From assembly GCA_023428245.1 (NCBI GenBank), contig JAEYYX010000007.1, forward strand, positions 1 through 56,290: a DNA stretch of 56,290 bases, written 5' to 3'. The notes beneath the pieces were generated by a model. It was not told the DNA's origin. It searched no databases and was given only the letters and a program-made list of their open reading frames with translations. Shown one piece after another: positions 42,647-51,725 of the stretch; position 1 is the first letter of the stretch, and the number at the start of each line of letters is the position of its first letter. The position numbers were made by a program, and so were the translations under genes. This DNA comes from Pseudomonadota bacterium. GTDB lineage: Bacteria > Myxococcota_A > Polyangia > Polyangiales > Polyangiaceae.

Positions 42647-44596
42647 ATGAAAATGATGGACATTTCGGCGACCGGTGAGCTGCCGGAGCTCGAACGGCTG
42701 CGGGTGGCCGCCGCCATCGCGCAGGCGATGATTCCCGGCTCGGCGATTGGACCGGCGGCCGATGAGCAGACCGTCCTCCACACCGAGAGGTTCATCAGCC
42801 GCACACTTCCCGAGAGCCTCGGCGCCTTCCGCGCTGCCCACCGCGCCCTCTCACAAGCCGCTCGCGCCTACACCGGGCGCCGCTTCGAAGAGCTCTCCGC
42901 GGACGAAGCCGACGCCCTCATCCAGCGCTGGGCAGTTCATCCCATCCTCGGAAAGGCTGTCAACTTGCTTGGAGTTCTCTACCGAGTAACTCATTTTTCC
43001 CAGCCCGAGCTGCTCCAGAAGCACGCCCCCCTCCCCACCGTACAAAACGTCGAACAACCTCGCTGGGTGAGCCAGACGGCCGCTGCTCGCGACTTCGACG
43101 CGAGCGAGCCGCTCGAATGTGACGTCGTTGTGATCGGAACCGGTGCGGGCGGAGCGGTCGTCGGACGCCACCTCGCCGATCAAGGCCTGGCCGTCGTCTT
43201 CGTCGAAGAGGGAGAGCACCTCCGGCGCAACGACTTCCCTGGGACTCTGACCGGGACGCTCTCCGAGGTCTACAAAAATACCGTCTCGATCGGCAACGCG
43301 CCGATCATGATTCCCCAAGGACGTTTGGTCGGCGGCTCTACAGCCGTCAACGGCGGTTCTTCTTTCCGTCCCCCGCGTTGGGTTACCGACAGGTGGTGTG
43401 AGGAGTACGGGAGCGCTGAATTTTCGACGGACGCGCTCGAAGGCTACTTCGACCGCACTGAGAACATTCTTCAGGTCCAAAAAGCCGACACCCGTTACGC
43501 TGGTCCCCTTCACAACATCTTCACGCGCGGTGCTTCGGAGCTCGGCTGGCACTCCGACGTCATCGCCCGGAACGCGCCCGGCTGTCGCGGTGAAGGATTT
43601 TGTGATTTCGGCTGCAAGACAGACGCCCGCCGCTCAACGAACCTCGCTTACCTTCCGACCGCCTTCGAGAAAGGTGCGTTCATGCTCTATGGGCTCCGGG
43701 CAGAACGCGTCATCCATGACGGTCGTCGCGCAACAGGGATCGAAGCAGTAGCCCTTGAGCGCGATCGCAGCGTTTGCCTCGCCGAAAACGGCAAACCCAA
43801 GCGCGTCCGCATCCACGCGCGCGCCGTGATCCTCGCGGGTGGTGCGCTCAACTCGCCCTTGTTCTTGGCCAAACAAGGCATCGGAAACTCGAGTGGGCAG
43901 CTCGGCCGCAACATCACCTTGCACCCGTCCGGCCCGGTGACGGGCCTGTTCGACGAGAAGATCGACTCAGCCAAGTACATCCCCCAGGCGGACTACTCCT
44001 TCGAGTTCTTGAAGGAAGGTTTGCTCCTCCTCTCCGCTGGCTCCGATTACCAAACAACGGCGCCCCTTTTGGGCCTCTTGGGCAGACCGCTCGTCAAAGT
44101 GCTCGAGCAGCAGAACCACCTGGCCGGGATCGGTTATCTCCTGGCCGAGGAAGCGCGCGGGCGCATTCGGCTCGGTCCGAAGGGTCTTCCGATCTTAACC
44201 TACAACATCACGAAACGAGATATGCGGCGCATTCAGCGAGCGCTCGTTCTCTGCTCTGAGCTCCTCTTCGCCGCGGGAGCGCGGGAGGTCTTCCCGGGGC
44301 TCTTGAAGCCAGTTCGCCTGAAATCTAAGGCAGACGTCGAGGTGCTCGCGCGAAGTTCGCTCAGCCCCTCGGACCTCATCGTCACAAGTTACCATCCACT
44401 TGGCTCCTGCCGCATGAGCCAAGATCCACGCCAAGGTGTCGTCGACTTGAACCATGAGTGTCACGATCTGAAGGGCCTGTTCGTCGTCGACGGCAGCACC
44501 GTTTCGGGCCCCCTCGGCGTGAACCCCCAAATCACGATCATGGCCCTCGCCACCCGGGCCGCGGAGCGCATCGGCGCACTATTGAGCGCGAGCTGA
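42647..44596 (+). CDS. GMC-family FAD oxidoreductase
   Basis: After a ~145-residue N-terminal helical domain typical of long-chain alcohol oxidase-like members, the FAD-binding motif GTGAGGAVVGRHLADQG and GGSTAVNGGSSFRPP appear, then the CXXXC-like CDFGCKTDARRST block, and the C-terminal HPLGSCRM and GVNPQITIMALATR motifs with the catalytic His. It oxidises an alcohol, sterol or similar hydrophobic substrate; which one is not predictable. ATG 42647 with GGAAAGG upstream is preferred to GTG 42629. Confidence 0.93.
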   Translation: MKMMDISATGELPELERLRVAAAIAQAMIPGSAIGPAADEQTVLHTERFISRTLPESLGAFRAAHRALSQAARAYTGRRFEELSADEADALIQRWAVHPILGKAVNLLGVLYRVTHFSQPELLQKHAPLPTVQNVEQPRWVSQTAAARDFDASEPLECDVVVIGTGAGGAVVGRHLADQGLAVVFVEEGEHLRRNDFPGTLTGTLSEVYKNTVSIGNAPIMIPQGRLVGGSTAVNGGSSFRPPRWVTDRWCEEYGSAEFSTDALEGYFDRTENILQVQKADTRYAGPLHNIFTRGASELGWHSDVIARNAPGCRGEGFCDFGCKTDARRSTNLAYLPTAFEKGAFMLYGLRAERVIHDGRRATGIEAVALERDRSVCLAENGKPKRVRIHARAVILAGGALNSPLFLAKQGIGNSSGQLGRNITLHPSGPVTGLFDEKIDSAKYIPQADYSFEFLKEGLLLLSAGSDYQTTAPLLGLLGRPLVKVLEQQNHLAGIGYLLAEEARGRIRLGPKGLPILTYNITKRDMRRIQRALVLCSELLFAAGAREVFPGLLKPVRLKSKADVEVLARSSLSPSDLIVTSYHPLGSCRMSQDPRQGVVDLNHECHDLKGLFVVDGSTVSGPLGVNPQITIMALATRAAERIGALLSAS

Positions 44597-44638
44597 TCGC
44601 CGAGCAGGATGGCGCTCTCTCGATAGCTCTCGACGCCC

Positions 44639-45967
44639 TCACTTGATCGGGCGGGGACCGCACAGGAAGTTCACCTGAAGCTCCGCGCCCGCCGAGCTCA
44701 GGATGCCTCTGCACGTCTCCGGGCAGAGCTCAATCGTCCGCTCGCCGTCCACGCTCGCATATCTCCAGCTCCTATCGCTCGAACAGGCTTCGTCGTAGTC
44801 GAGACGCTCGCTCGTCCCGCCCTGCCCCACAGACACATCGATCTCTTCGGGGGCGAATGTGAGCCCCTCAGGATGAGGTGGGATCGCGACAGTGCAGGAA
44901 AAGGAGCGCTTTCGGATGTCTTCGATGGCATCAAGGAGCGCGCCTTTCGTGGAAGTCGGGTTCGATGTGTCGATCAGAAAGGCGCTACCTGTGCCCCCTG
45001 CTTCGGCAATCTGATTCAATGCCGAGAGCGTCTCGGGAGGAGGACAGGGCTCGTCTTCCCCGCCGTCGGTGCAGCCCCAGTTCCGCCATCCCGCGGGCAA
45101 TTCAGCCGGCGGGACCGTCGGGTTTTCGATGCCGATCACGTAAGTCGCGATGCCGCGCTCAGAGAGCTCCCGCGCCGCCTCCACGGCATCTTCTAGCTCT
45201 TCGCTGCAGCCCTGCGGGAGACCGTCCGTCACGAGCACCACCGCGCGCTCGCCGTCCTCCATTGTCTCGAGGTCGCCCAAGAAACGCCCTGCACCCTCGA
45301 GGACGGCGAAAGTCGGCGTTCCTCCTCTCCAGCGGCCTCCGGCAAGCCCGGCGCCTACTTCCTCTTCATAGGCGGAGAGGACCGCACCGAAAGCCGTCGA
45401 CGGCAGCCCCGTCATCGGGACATCGGGGGTCTCATAGGTCTCACTGTCACATCGGCTGTCGCTGCCTCCGTCGACCGGAAACAGAACCATCGAGGCATTC
45501 ATCCGCTCAAGGTCCGGCTCCTCGAAAAATGCCTTCGTGGCCTCCACCACAGGACGCCACTTGCGCTCAGGATCGTGCCACCAGTAGGGTCGATCGAGGG
45601 CGCCCATGCTGCCTGAGACGTCGAAGGCAAAAGCCAAGTAGAGGGGCGCGAGCTCTGTCCCCGCCGAGGACTCCTCACAGACGCTTCCTCCGTCCGGGTC
45701 ACCCGTTTGTCCCCCCGGAGCGCCCACCGAGAGGTCGTCCTCGCTACCGTCATAGGAGCTCCCGCCGCTCGCCGAGAGGCCGCCGCTTCCCTGGTCCTCC
45801 GAAGAGCCCGTGCCCCCTGTCACGCTCGACCCGTCTGTATCCACGCCGCCCTTCCCCGAATTCGAGGAGGAACAGGCGACGATCGCGACCGAAAGTGTCC
45901 AGGCTCCGAGCCCGCCAAAGCGAAAAGGCCTCTTGTCCGCGGTTCCCCTCAGTTCCTCTAGCTCCAT
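44639..45967 (-). CDS. VWA-domain lipoprotein
   Basis: The signal segment ends in IVAC, a lipobox, followed by a Gly/Ser/Asp-rich linker (~36-95). The VWA domain begins LYLAFAFDVSGSM with an intact MIDAS DXSXS and continues with RGGTPTFAVLEGA and AVVLVTDGLPQG. Three or more disulphides are likely (many Cys in the C-terminal part). Such surface lipoproteins bind protein ligands through a metal ion. The start has no Shine-Dalgarno. Divergent from treZ across 151 bp. Confidence 0.85.
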   Translation of the reverse strand: MELEELRGTADKRPFRFGGLGAWTLSVAIVACSSSNSGKGGVDTDGSSVTGGTGSSEDQGSGGLSASGGSSYDGSEDDLSVGAPGGQTGDPDGGSVCEESSAGTELAPLYLAFAFDVSGSMGALDRPYWWHDPERKWRPVVEATKAFFEEPDLERMNASMVLFPVDGGSDSRCDSETYETPDVPMTGLPSTAFGAVLSAYEEEVGAGLAGGRWRGGTPTFAVLEGAGRFLGDLETMEDGERAVVLVTDGLPQGCSEELEDAVEAARELSERGIATYVIGIENPTVPPAELPAGWRNWGCTDGGEDEPCPPPETLSALNQIAEAGGTGSAFLIDTSNPTSTKGALLDAIEDIRKRSFSCTVAIPPHPEGLTFAPEEIDVSVGQGGTSERLDYDEACSSDRSWRYASVDGERTIELCPETCRGILSSAGAELQVNFLCGPRPIK

Positions 45968-46118
45968 CTCGAAGGAGAAATGCTCGGGGAGGCCGAAGCG
46001 ATCGAAACAATTTGAACCTTATTTCGGAAGGAAAGATCGGACGTCGTCCGCACGGGCCGGGTGAGGCCTGACCCTACATCGGGTCGCGAAAAAGCCCGTC
46101 CAGGAGGACACTCCACTC

Positions 46119-47876
46119 ATGGCCTCTTTGCAGCCACTCCGCGTCTGGGCTCCCCGCGCAAAGCGGGTGGACCTTGTTCTTTTCCCGAGCGAAGAGCGGG
46201 TGCCCTGCCGCCCAGTCCCGGGCAGCTGGTTCGTCGCCGAGCGCGAGAACCTCGAGCCCGACCAAAGGTACGCGTTTTCGCTCGATGATGGGCCGCCGCT
46301 CCCCGATCCGCGGAGCGCCGAGCAACCTGAGGGAGTGCACAGGCCCTCCCGCTGCGTGGACTTCAAGCAGTTCTCTTGGTCAGACGCGGAGTATCGGGCG
46401 GTCCCGCTCGAGCGAGCCGTGATCTACGAGCTCCACGTCGGGACCTTCACCGAAGCCGGGACTTTTGATGGAGTCATAGCGGAGCTTCCGCGTCTCCGGG
46501 CGCTTGGTATCACTCATATCGAGCTCATGCCTGTCGCGAGTTTCCCCGGTGAGCGCGGTTGGGGTTATGATGGCGTGGGTCTGTTTGCGCCCCAGGCCTC
46601 TTACGGAGGCCCCTACGCTCTGATGAGGCTCGTCGACGCCTGCCACCAGGCGGGGCTCGGAGTCATCCTCGACGTCGTCTACAATCACCTAGGACCGAGC
46701 GGGAACTACCTAGGACGCTTTGGGCCCTATTTCACAGCTCGCTACCATACACCCTGGGGTGAAGCGCTGAACTTCGATGGTCCGGACAGTGACGAGGTGC
46801 GGCGCTTTGTGCTGGATAACGCGCGGTTCTGGCTCGAAAGTTATCACATCGATGGCCTTCGCCTCGATGCCGTCCAGACCATCTTCGACCAATCCCCCGA
46901 ACACCTCTTGTCCGCGCTATCCCGCGAGGTGGCTGAGTTCGCTCGAGCGAGCGGCCGACCCCTCTTCCTCATCGGGGAATGCGATCTGAACGCCGCTCGC
47001 TTCATCACCGAGCGCCCCCATGGATACGGACTCGACGCCCAGTGGTCCGACGATTTCCACTACGCCCTCCACGCAGCGCTCACCGGCGAGCGCGCCGGCT
47101 ACTATCAGGATTTCGGTTCTCTGCGGCCCCTTGCGCGCGCTTTGACCCAAGGATACGCGCTGCAAGGAGAGTTCAGCCGCTACCGACAGCGAGCCCAAGG
47201 AGCGCCTCCTGGAAACCCACCGGGCCGGCGCTTCGTCGTCTACAGCCAGAACCACGATCAGGTGGGCAATCGACCCCAAGGAGACCGATTGCGGACACTG
47301 GTCTCAGAAGCGAAGTGCGACATCGCCGCCGGCCTGACCCTGCTCTCTCCGTTTACGCCCATGCTCTTCATGGGCGAAGAATGGGGCGCTACCTCTCCCT
47401 TCCATTACTTCATCGACCACGCTGAGCCAGAGCTACGAGAAGCCGTGCTTTCCGGACGACACAGGGAGATGTCCGAATTCGGCTGGGAAAACCCGGAGAC
47501 GCTCGATCCGAGTTCTCGAGAAGCGTTCGTACGCTCAACGCTCGATTCTTCGCTTCCGGAGACCGAAGCTGCAAAAAGGACCTTGGCGCGGTACCGGTCC
47601 TTGATCGCTCTCCGGCGCACGCACCCGGAGCTCCAAAGCGACGAGCTCGAGACGGTCCGAGTCGAATTTGACGAGGATGACCGCTGGCTTGTCCTATGGC
47701 GGGGACGGGTCGGTGTCCTCTGCAATTTCTCTGAGCGCCCCGTCTCCCTCCGTCTCCCTGAGTTCCGCACGCTTTTCGGCAACGAGATTCTCGAGGACCA
47801 GGGGCTCTTCACCCTCCTTCTGCCTGGGCTCGCGGTGATTCTGACCTCCAAGAAGAAACGCCCGGGGAAGCGTTGA
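46119..47876 (+). CDS. treZ: Malto-oligosyltrehalose trehalohydrolase
   Basis: The 585-residue GH13 enzyme has an N-terminal CBM48-like domain and TreZ features: IYELHVGTFTEAGTFDGVIAELPRL, HIELMPVASFPGERGWGYDGVGLFAPQ, nucleophile Asp in GLRLDAVQTI, acid Glu in LIGECD and the NHDQVGNRPQGDRL block. It releases trehalose from maltooligosyl-trehalose made by TreY. AGGAGGA precedes ATG 46119. treY and treX are not adjacent. Confidence 0.95.
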   Translation: MASLQPLRVWAPRAKRVDLVLFPSEERVPCRPVPGSWFVAERENLEPDQRYAFSLDDGPPLPDPRSAEQPEGVHRPSRCVDFKQFSWSDAEYRAVPLERAVIYELHVGTFTEAGTFDGVIAELPRLRALGITHIELMPVASFPGERGWGYDGVGLFAPQASYGGPYALMRLVDACHQAGLGVILDVVYNHLGPSGNYLGRFGPYFTARYHTPWGEALNFDGPDSDEVRRFVLDNARFWLESYHIDGLRLDAVQTIFDQSPEHLLSALSREVAEFARASGRPLFLIGECDLNAARFITERPHGYGLDAQWSDDFHYALHAALTGERAGYYQDFGSLRPLARALTQGYALQGEFSRYRQRAQGAPPGNPPGRRFVVYSQNHDQVGNRPQGDRLRTLVSEAKCDIAAGLTLLSPFTPMLFMGEEWGATSPFHYFIDHAEPELREAVLSGRHREMSEFGWENPETLDPSSREAFVRSTLDSSLPETEAAKRTLARYRSLIALRRTHPELQSDELETVRVEFDEDDRWLVLWRGRVGVLCNFSERPVSLRLPEFRTLFGNEILEDQGLFTLLLPGLAVILTSKKKRPGKR

Positions 47877-47898
47877 GAGGGCGTTCCCCCGGGAGGAG

Positions 47899-47944
47899 GG
47901 CGAAAGTCTCCCCGCCCAGTGCAGAGGGCTTTCGCCGAACTTTT
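47899..47944 (+). terminator. Weak terminator after treZ
   Basis: GGCGAAAG (47899-47906) pairs with CTTTCGCC (47929-47936) over a 22-nt loop and is followed four bases later by TTTTCCC. Confidence 0.5.
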
Positions 47945-47949
47945 CCCTG

Positions 47950-50106
47950 TCACTCCACGAACTTCGACAGCAGGCGGATGTACTCGACCTGATAGCCGTT
48001 CGAGTTCTCCGTGACCGACCAAGAATTGAGAGGCCAGCTGTCGTTGAACTGAGCGTAGGACTTCATCGCTGGTTGGCCTGCAGGAGGGCTCGGCGGTGCT
48101 GCGCCGCAGCTCACGCCACAACTATCGGTCTCGCAGCAGCCATCCCACTCATAGGAAGGATTCGGACCGCCCGCGAGGAAGCCGGGTGCAGGCCCGAACT
48201 CGCTAGACCCGACCTCGTCCCAGGGCGTCCCTTCCCCGAACCACGTGTGGTAAAATTGTGTGACGCTCTTTTCGGCGCCGCTCTCGCCCATGTTGCTCAG
48301 ATAGACGAGCCCGAGCGGATTCACGCCATGCAAGTAGTGGATATAGCGCTCAGCGGCGCGGCGGGCTTCTGCCTTGAAACCGGGGTCGAGATCGTAGGTG
48401 AGCGCGGAGTAGAACACGAGCCCGGTGCGAGACTTGTGCGCATTGGAGCCCCAGGTGTAGTCGGCGACGAACGCCAAGTAGGGATCGGGATCCCCTGCGA
48501 GCGTCCCGAAATTGTCATCGGAACCGAGTGCATTCACATAGCGATCCAAGATCGTTTGAGACACAGCGGGCGCGACTCCTTCCATTTTCGCGAGTAGCAG
48601 GTACGTGTCGTGGAACTGCTGATCCCAGCCCGCTACGTAGTAGTTAAGCCCGTTGTAAGCAGCGTCGCTCGACCCTTCCTTCGTGACGTCGTAGTTCTGC
48701 TCGAGGAATTCAAGATAAGCACTCTCGCCAGTGAGCCGGTAGAGCTCCATCGCGAAGTTGTTCTTGAAAAGAACGATGCCCGCAGGGTTCCCGCTCCAAT
48801 CGAGCTCCTGTTGTCCTGCTCCGAGGTCGTTCGAGCCGTCGTTGTTGTAGAAAATCACCCGAGGGTTCTCGCTCGCCCACTCCCAGGCGCTCTCCGCGCG
48901 CTCTTCGAGCTCGCTGGCAAAGTCTTCGTCCACATCCGAAAAGATGCGAGCTCCGATCGCATAAGCCGTCCCAGCGCGGACCGTCGCGTTAGTGCTCTCG
49001 GGTCCATAACGACTCGGACCGTCTGCAGCCGACGGAGGGCTCCCGTGATCGAGGTCGACGATCGAGAGCACAGAGCCATCTTCGTTCTGAAGCCGGATCA
49101 GGTGCTCTAGGCCGAAGCGAACCTCATCCAAAAGGTCGGACACGCCATTGCCTGATTCGGGAATGCCGTAGTCGTCCCCGAACACGCCGGGGTTCTCTTC
49201 GTAGGCTCGGAGCAGCGTCACGACGTAGTCGGCGGTCCAAGGCGTGTATTTGTTGTAGTCGCCCGCGTCATACCAACCTCCGGAAACGTCGCGGGCCGTC
49301 GAGGCATCACTCGTGGCGCTGTAGAGGCGAGCTTCCTTGTCCTGCCCAGACCCAACGTGGCTCGCTCCGTCTTCCCATGCGGCGCCCGCATACCTCGCTT
49401 CCTTTGCGAAGCCTGCGCGCTGGTAGAAGAAGGTCCGCACTGCATGCTTCAAGACGTCGCGATAGACGTCGTTGGAAATGCGGAATAGACCCGAACGGAC
49501 CGAGTTCTCGCCGTCGAGGACGTAGTAAACGCCGGCCTCCCGCACCTCTGAGAAATCAAGATGGTAAGCACGGTCACCGCTCTGCTGGTGCACCTGACCG
49601 CCCTTCCATTGGGCAGGCTCGAGCTCAAGGACGGCCTCACCGGTCGCCGCGTTCATGATCCGATAACGCTCAGCCACGGTGTACTCTGCCCCGGAGTCGA
49701 AACCCTGCGCAGGAAGGCGAACGACGGCGATCTTCTCCGAATCGGGGAGGTAGCCGAACTGATCGACCACGATAAAGTCGCTCAGAGGCTCACTCGGAGG
49801 ATCGATTTCGCTCTCGGGGGGCACGGAGCTACCGCCAGCGCCGCTCCCGCTACCACCTGTCGAACCTTGCGCACCACCCGACCCGGGATTCGATCCGCCT
49901 CCCGAACTCGTGCTGGCTCCGCTGCCTCCGGGATTCTCACTCCCACCACCAGATGACGGCCCAGCTCCTACGCCGCCAGTCCCGTTTCCGTTGCCCCCCG
50001 TCCCGGCAGGACCGGCCTCCCCCTCGGAACCACAGCCCACAGCGGTAAACGTTGCCAGGAGCAGCACTGCCGGAGCACTGCGCAGCGGATGCATGAGTCG
50101 AAGCAT
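47950..50106 (-). CDS. Family 9 glycoside hydrolase lipoprotein (endoglucanase-like)
   Basis: The lipobox is AVGC, followed by a Gly/Ser linker and a CelD-type Ig-like domain (FIVVDQFGYLPDSEKIAVVRLP). The GH9 catalytic domain shows SGGWYDAGDYNKYTPW with the base Asp pair, NGVSDLLDEVRFGLEHLIRLQNEDGS, HGVNPLGLVYLSNMG and the acid region NDSWPLNSWSVTENSNGYQ. GH9 enzymes cleave beta-1,4-glucans. The inserted Cys-rich segment (DGCCETDSCGVSCG) near the end suggests disulphide bridging. ATG 50106 is chosen; the frame continues upstream without protein character. Confidence 0.93.
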   Translation of the reverse strand: MLRLMHPLRSAPAVLLLATFTAVGCGSEGEAGPAGTGGNGNGTGGVGAGPSSGGGSENPGGSGASTSSGGGSNPGSGGAQGSTGGSGSGAGGSSVPPESEIDPPSEPLSDFIVVDQFGYLPDSEKIAVVRLPAQGFDSGAEYTVAERYRIMNAATGEAVLELEPAQWKGGQVHQQSGDRAYHLDFSEVREAGVYYVLDGENSVRSGLFRISNDVYRDVLKHAVRTFFYQRAGFAKEARYAGAAWEDGASHVGSGQDKEARLYSATSDASTARDVSGGWYDAGDYNKYTPWTADYVVTLLRAYEENPGVFGDDYGIPESGNGVSDLLDEVRFGLEHLIRLQNEDGSVLSIVDLDHGSPPSAADGPSRYGPESTNATVRAGTAYAIGARIFSDVDEDFASELEERAESAWEWASENPRVIFYNNDGSNDLGAGQQELDWSGNPAGIVLFKNNFAMELYRLTGESAYLEFLEQNYDVTKEGSSDAAYNGLNYYVAGWDQQFHDTYLLLAKMEGVAPAVSQTILDRYVNALGSDDNFGTLAGDPDPYLAFVADYTWGSNAHKSRTGLVFYSALTYDLDPGFKAEARRAAERYIHYLHGVNPLGLVYLSNMGESGAEKSVTQFYHTWFGEGTPWDEVGSSEFGPAPGFLAGGPNPSYEWDGCCETDSCGVSCGAAPPSPPAGQPAMKSYAQFNDSWPLNSWSVTENSNGYQVEYIRLLSKFVE

Positions 50107-50194
50107 GAGGGCGAATCTAGCGCAGGTTTTCCGAAAAGCCTCACTCGACGGGAGAAGGACCTCCTCCAGCGGGCGCTCCGGCCCCCCCCGACTC

Positions 50195-50617
50195 TCAGCG
50201 CGGGTCACAGAAGATCCGGACGCGCCCTGTCGCCACCAGTTTCCCATCGGCATCGGTGATCTTGGCTTCCCAGAGCTGAAGGCGGCGCCCCGGGTGAACC
50301 GGGACCGCTCGGCAGGTGAGCTTCCCGCTCCGCACGGCACGCAGAAAACTCGTTTGATTTTCTACGCCCATAATCACAAATCCAGGTCCCGCCTGTACCA
50401 CTGCGCCCATGGAACAGGCCGTCTCGATCGCGCCCGCGTGGACCCCACCATGCACGATGCCGTAGGGCTGCAGGTGCTCGGGGCCCACGGTCCACTCGAT
50501 CACGACTTCTTCGGCCGTGAGACGAACGTAGTCCATGCCCATCGCGCGGGTGAACCCTTTATCCTCGAAGTCGGGTGGGAACAGAGCGAGCACTTCTGGA
50601 GTGAGTTGTTCTTTCAC
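50195..50617 (-). CDS. PaaI-like hotdog-fold thioesterase
   Basis: The 140-residue protein has the hotdog 4HBT signature GIVHGGVHAGAIETACSMGA, with VIMGVENQTSFLRAVRSGKL in the following strands. It likely hydrolyses an acyl- or aryl-CoA thioester. GTG 50617 is the start. Upstream is the GH9 gene's opposite end: both are on the minus strand, but the 88-bp gap and unrelated roles argue against tight coupling. Confidence 0.9.
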   Translation of the reverse strand: MKEQLTPEVLALFPPDFEDKGFTRAMGMDYVRLTAEEVVIEWTVGPEHLQPYGIVHGGVHAGAIETACSMGAVVQAGPGFVIMGVENQTSFLRAVRSGKLTCRAVPVHPGRRLQLWEAKITDADGKLVATGRVRIFCDPR

Positions 50618-50863
50618 GGCTCTTCACCCTATCACGGCACACGGGCGCGCGTGGCCCCACCGCTTCTCAAAAATGGGGTGCACGCAAGAAAGCATGAGGG
50701 ACCGTCGAATAGACGTCTTTCTCGGACAAGCCCGAAAGCGCAACGGCGAAGCGCCGAGCTCCGAAGAGCTCAAGGCTTCGCCGCATCCATTCAGAGATCC
50801 GCCGTCTCCTGGTTCGGACCAGGACCGAAGTCAGGACGGGCCGGACGAGGTCGGACCCGACCC

Positions 50864-51502
50864 TTACTTGTTGGGCTGGGGAGTCAGCCGGAGATAGGGA
50901 CGGAGCGCGCGGTATCCCTTCGGAAAGCGCTGCTTGAGCTCCTCCGGGTCGGTGAGCGCGGGCACGATCACGCAATCATCGCCATCCTTCCAATCGACGG
51001 GGGTCGCAACCTTGTAGTTGTCCGTGAGCTGGAGCGAGTCGATGACGCGGAGGATCTCCGAGAAGTTCCGGCCCGTGCTCGCGGGGTAGGTGATGATGGT
51101 GCGAATCTTCTTGTTCGGGTCGATGATGAACACGCTCCGCACCGTAAGCGTATCGTTCGCTTCCGGGTGGATCATGTCATAGAGCGTCGCGACCTTCCGA
51201 TCCGCATCGCCGAGGATCGGGAAGTTCATCTGGGCGTTTTGGGTCTCTTCGATGTCGGAGGTCCAGCGCTTGTGAGACTCAACGTCGTCTACGCTGACCG
51301 CGAGCATCTTGACGTTCCGCTTATCGAACTCGGCCTTCAGATTCGCCGCGCGTCCCAGTTCCGTAGTGCAAACGGGGGTGAAGTCCTTGGGATGGGAGAA
51401 CAGGATCGCCCAGGTCTGCCCGATCCACTCGTGAAACTTGATTTTTCCGGCCGTCGAGTCCTGCTCGAAGTCCGGCGCGATGCTACCGATATGAAGCGCC
51501 AT
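50864..51502 (-). CDS. 1-Cys peroxiredoxin (Prx6-type)
   Basis: The 212-residue protein has the Prx6 layout: IGSIAPDFEQDSTAGKIKFHEW, the peroxidatic FTPVCTTE (Cys45), SVDDVESHKRW, and the C-terminal domain PVDWKDGDDCVIVPALTDPEE. It reduces hydrogen peroxide and organic peroxides. ATG 51502 has GAAGGAAA upstream, better than the GTG/ATG options at 51526. Confidence 0.96.
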   Translation of the reverse strand: MALHIGSIAPDFEQDSTAGKIKFHEWIGQTWAILFSHPKDFTPVCTTELGRAANLKAEFDKRNVKMLAVSVDDVESHKRWTSDIEETQNAQMNFPILGDADRKVATLYDMIHPEANDTLTVRSVFIIDPNKKIRTIITYPASTGRNFSEILRVIDSLQLTDNYKVATPVDWKDGDDCVIVPALTDPEELKQRFPKGYRALRPYLRLTPQPNK

Positions 51503-51725
51503 GAATCGTTTCCTTCTCTCTCGCACGCGCGAGAGGCCTCACGAATACGACCACGGAGCGGAGCGGTCAAATCCACGCGCCCCCAAATGAAAGCATCGGT
51601 GGTCTTTGACCGCAGTGCAACGACCTCGTGATGGGTTTTCCGTCAAGTTTGCCCGAAGAGCCTCGCTCCGTGAGCGATTGAGCAGCAGGCCGCCGGGCAG
51701 GGCGGAATGTGCGGAAACGCGGGAC

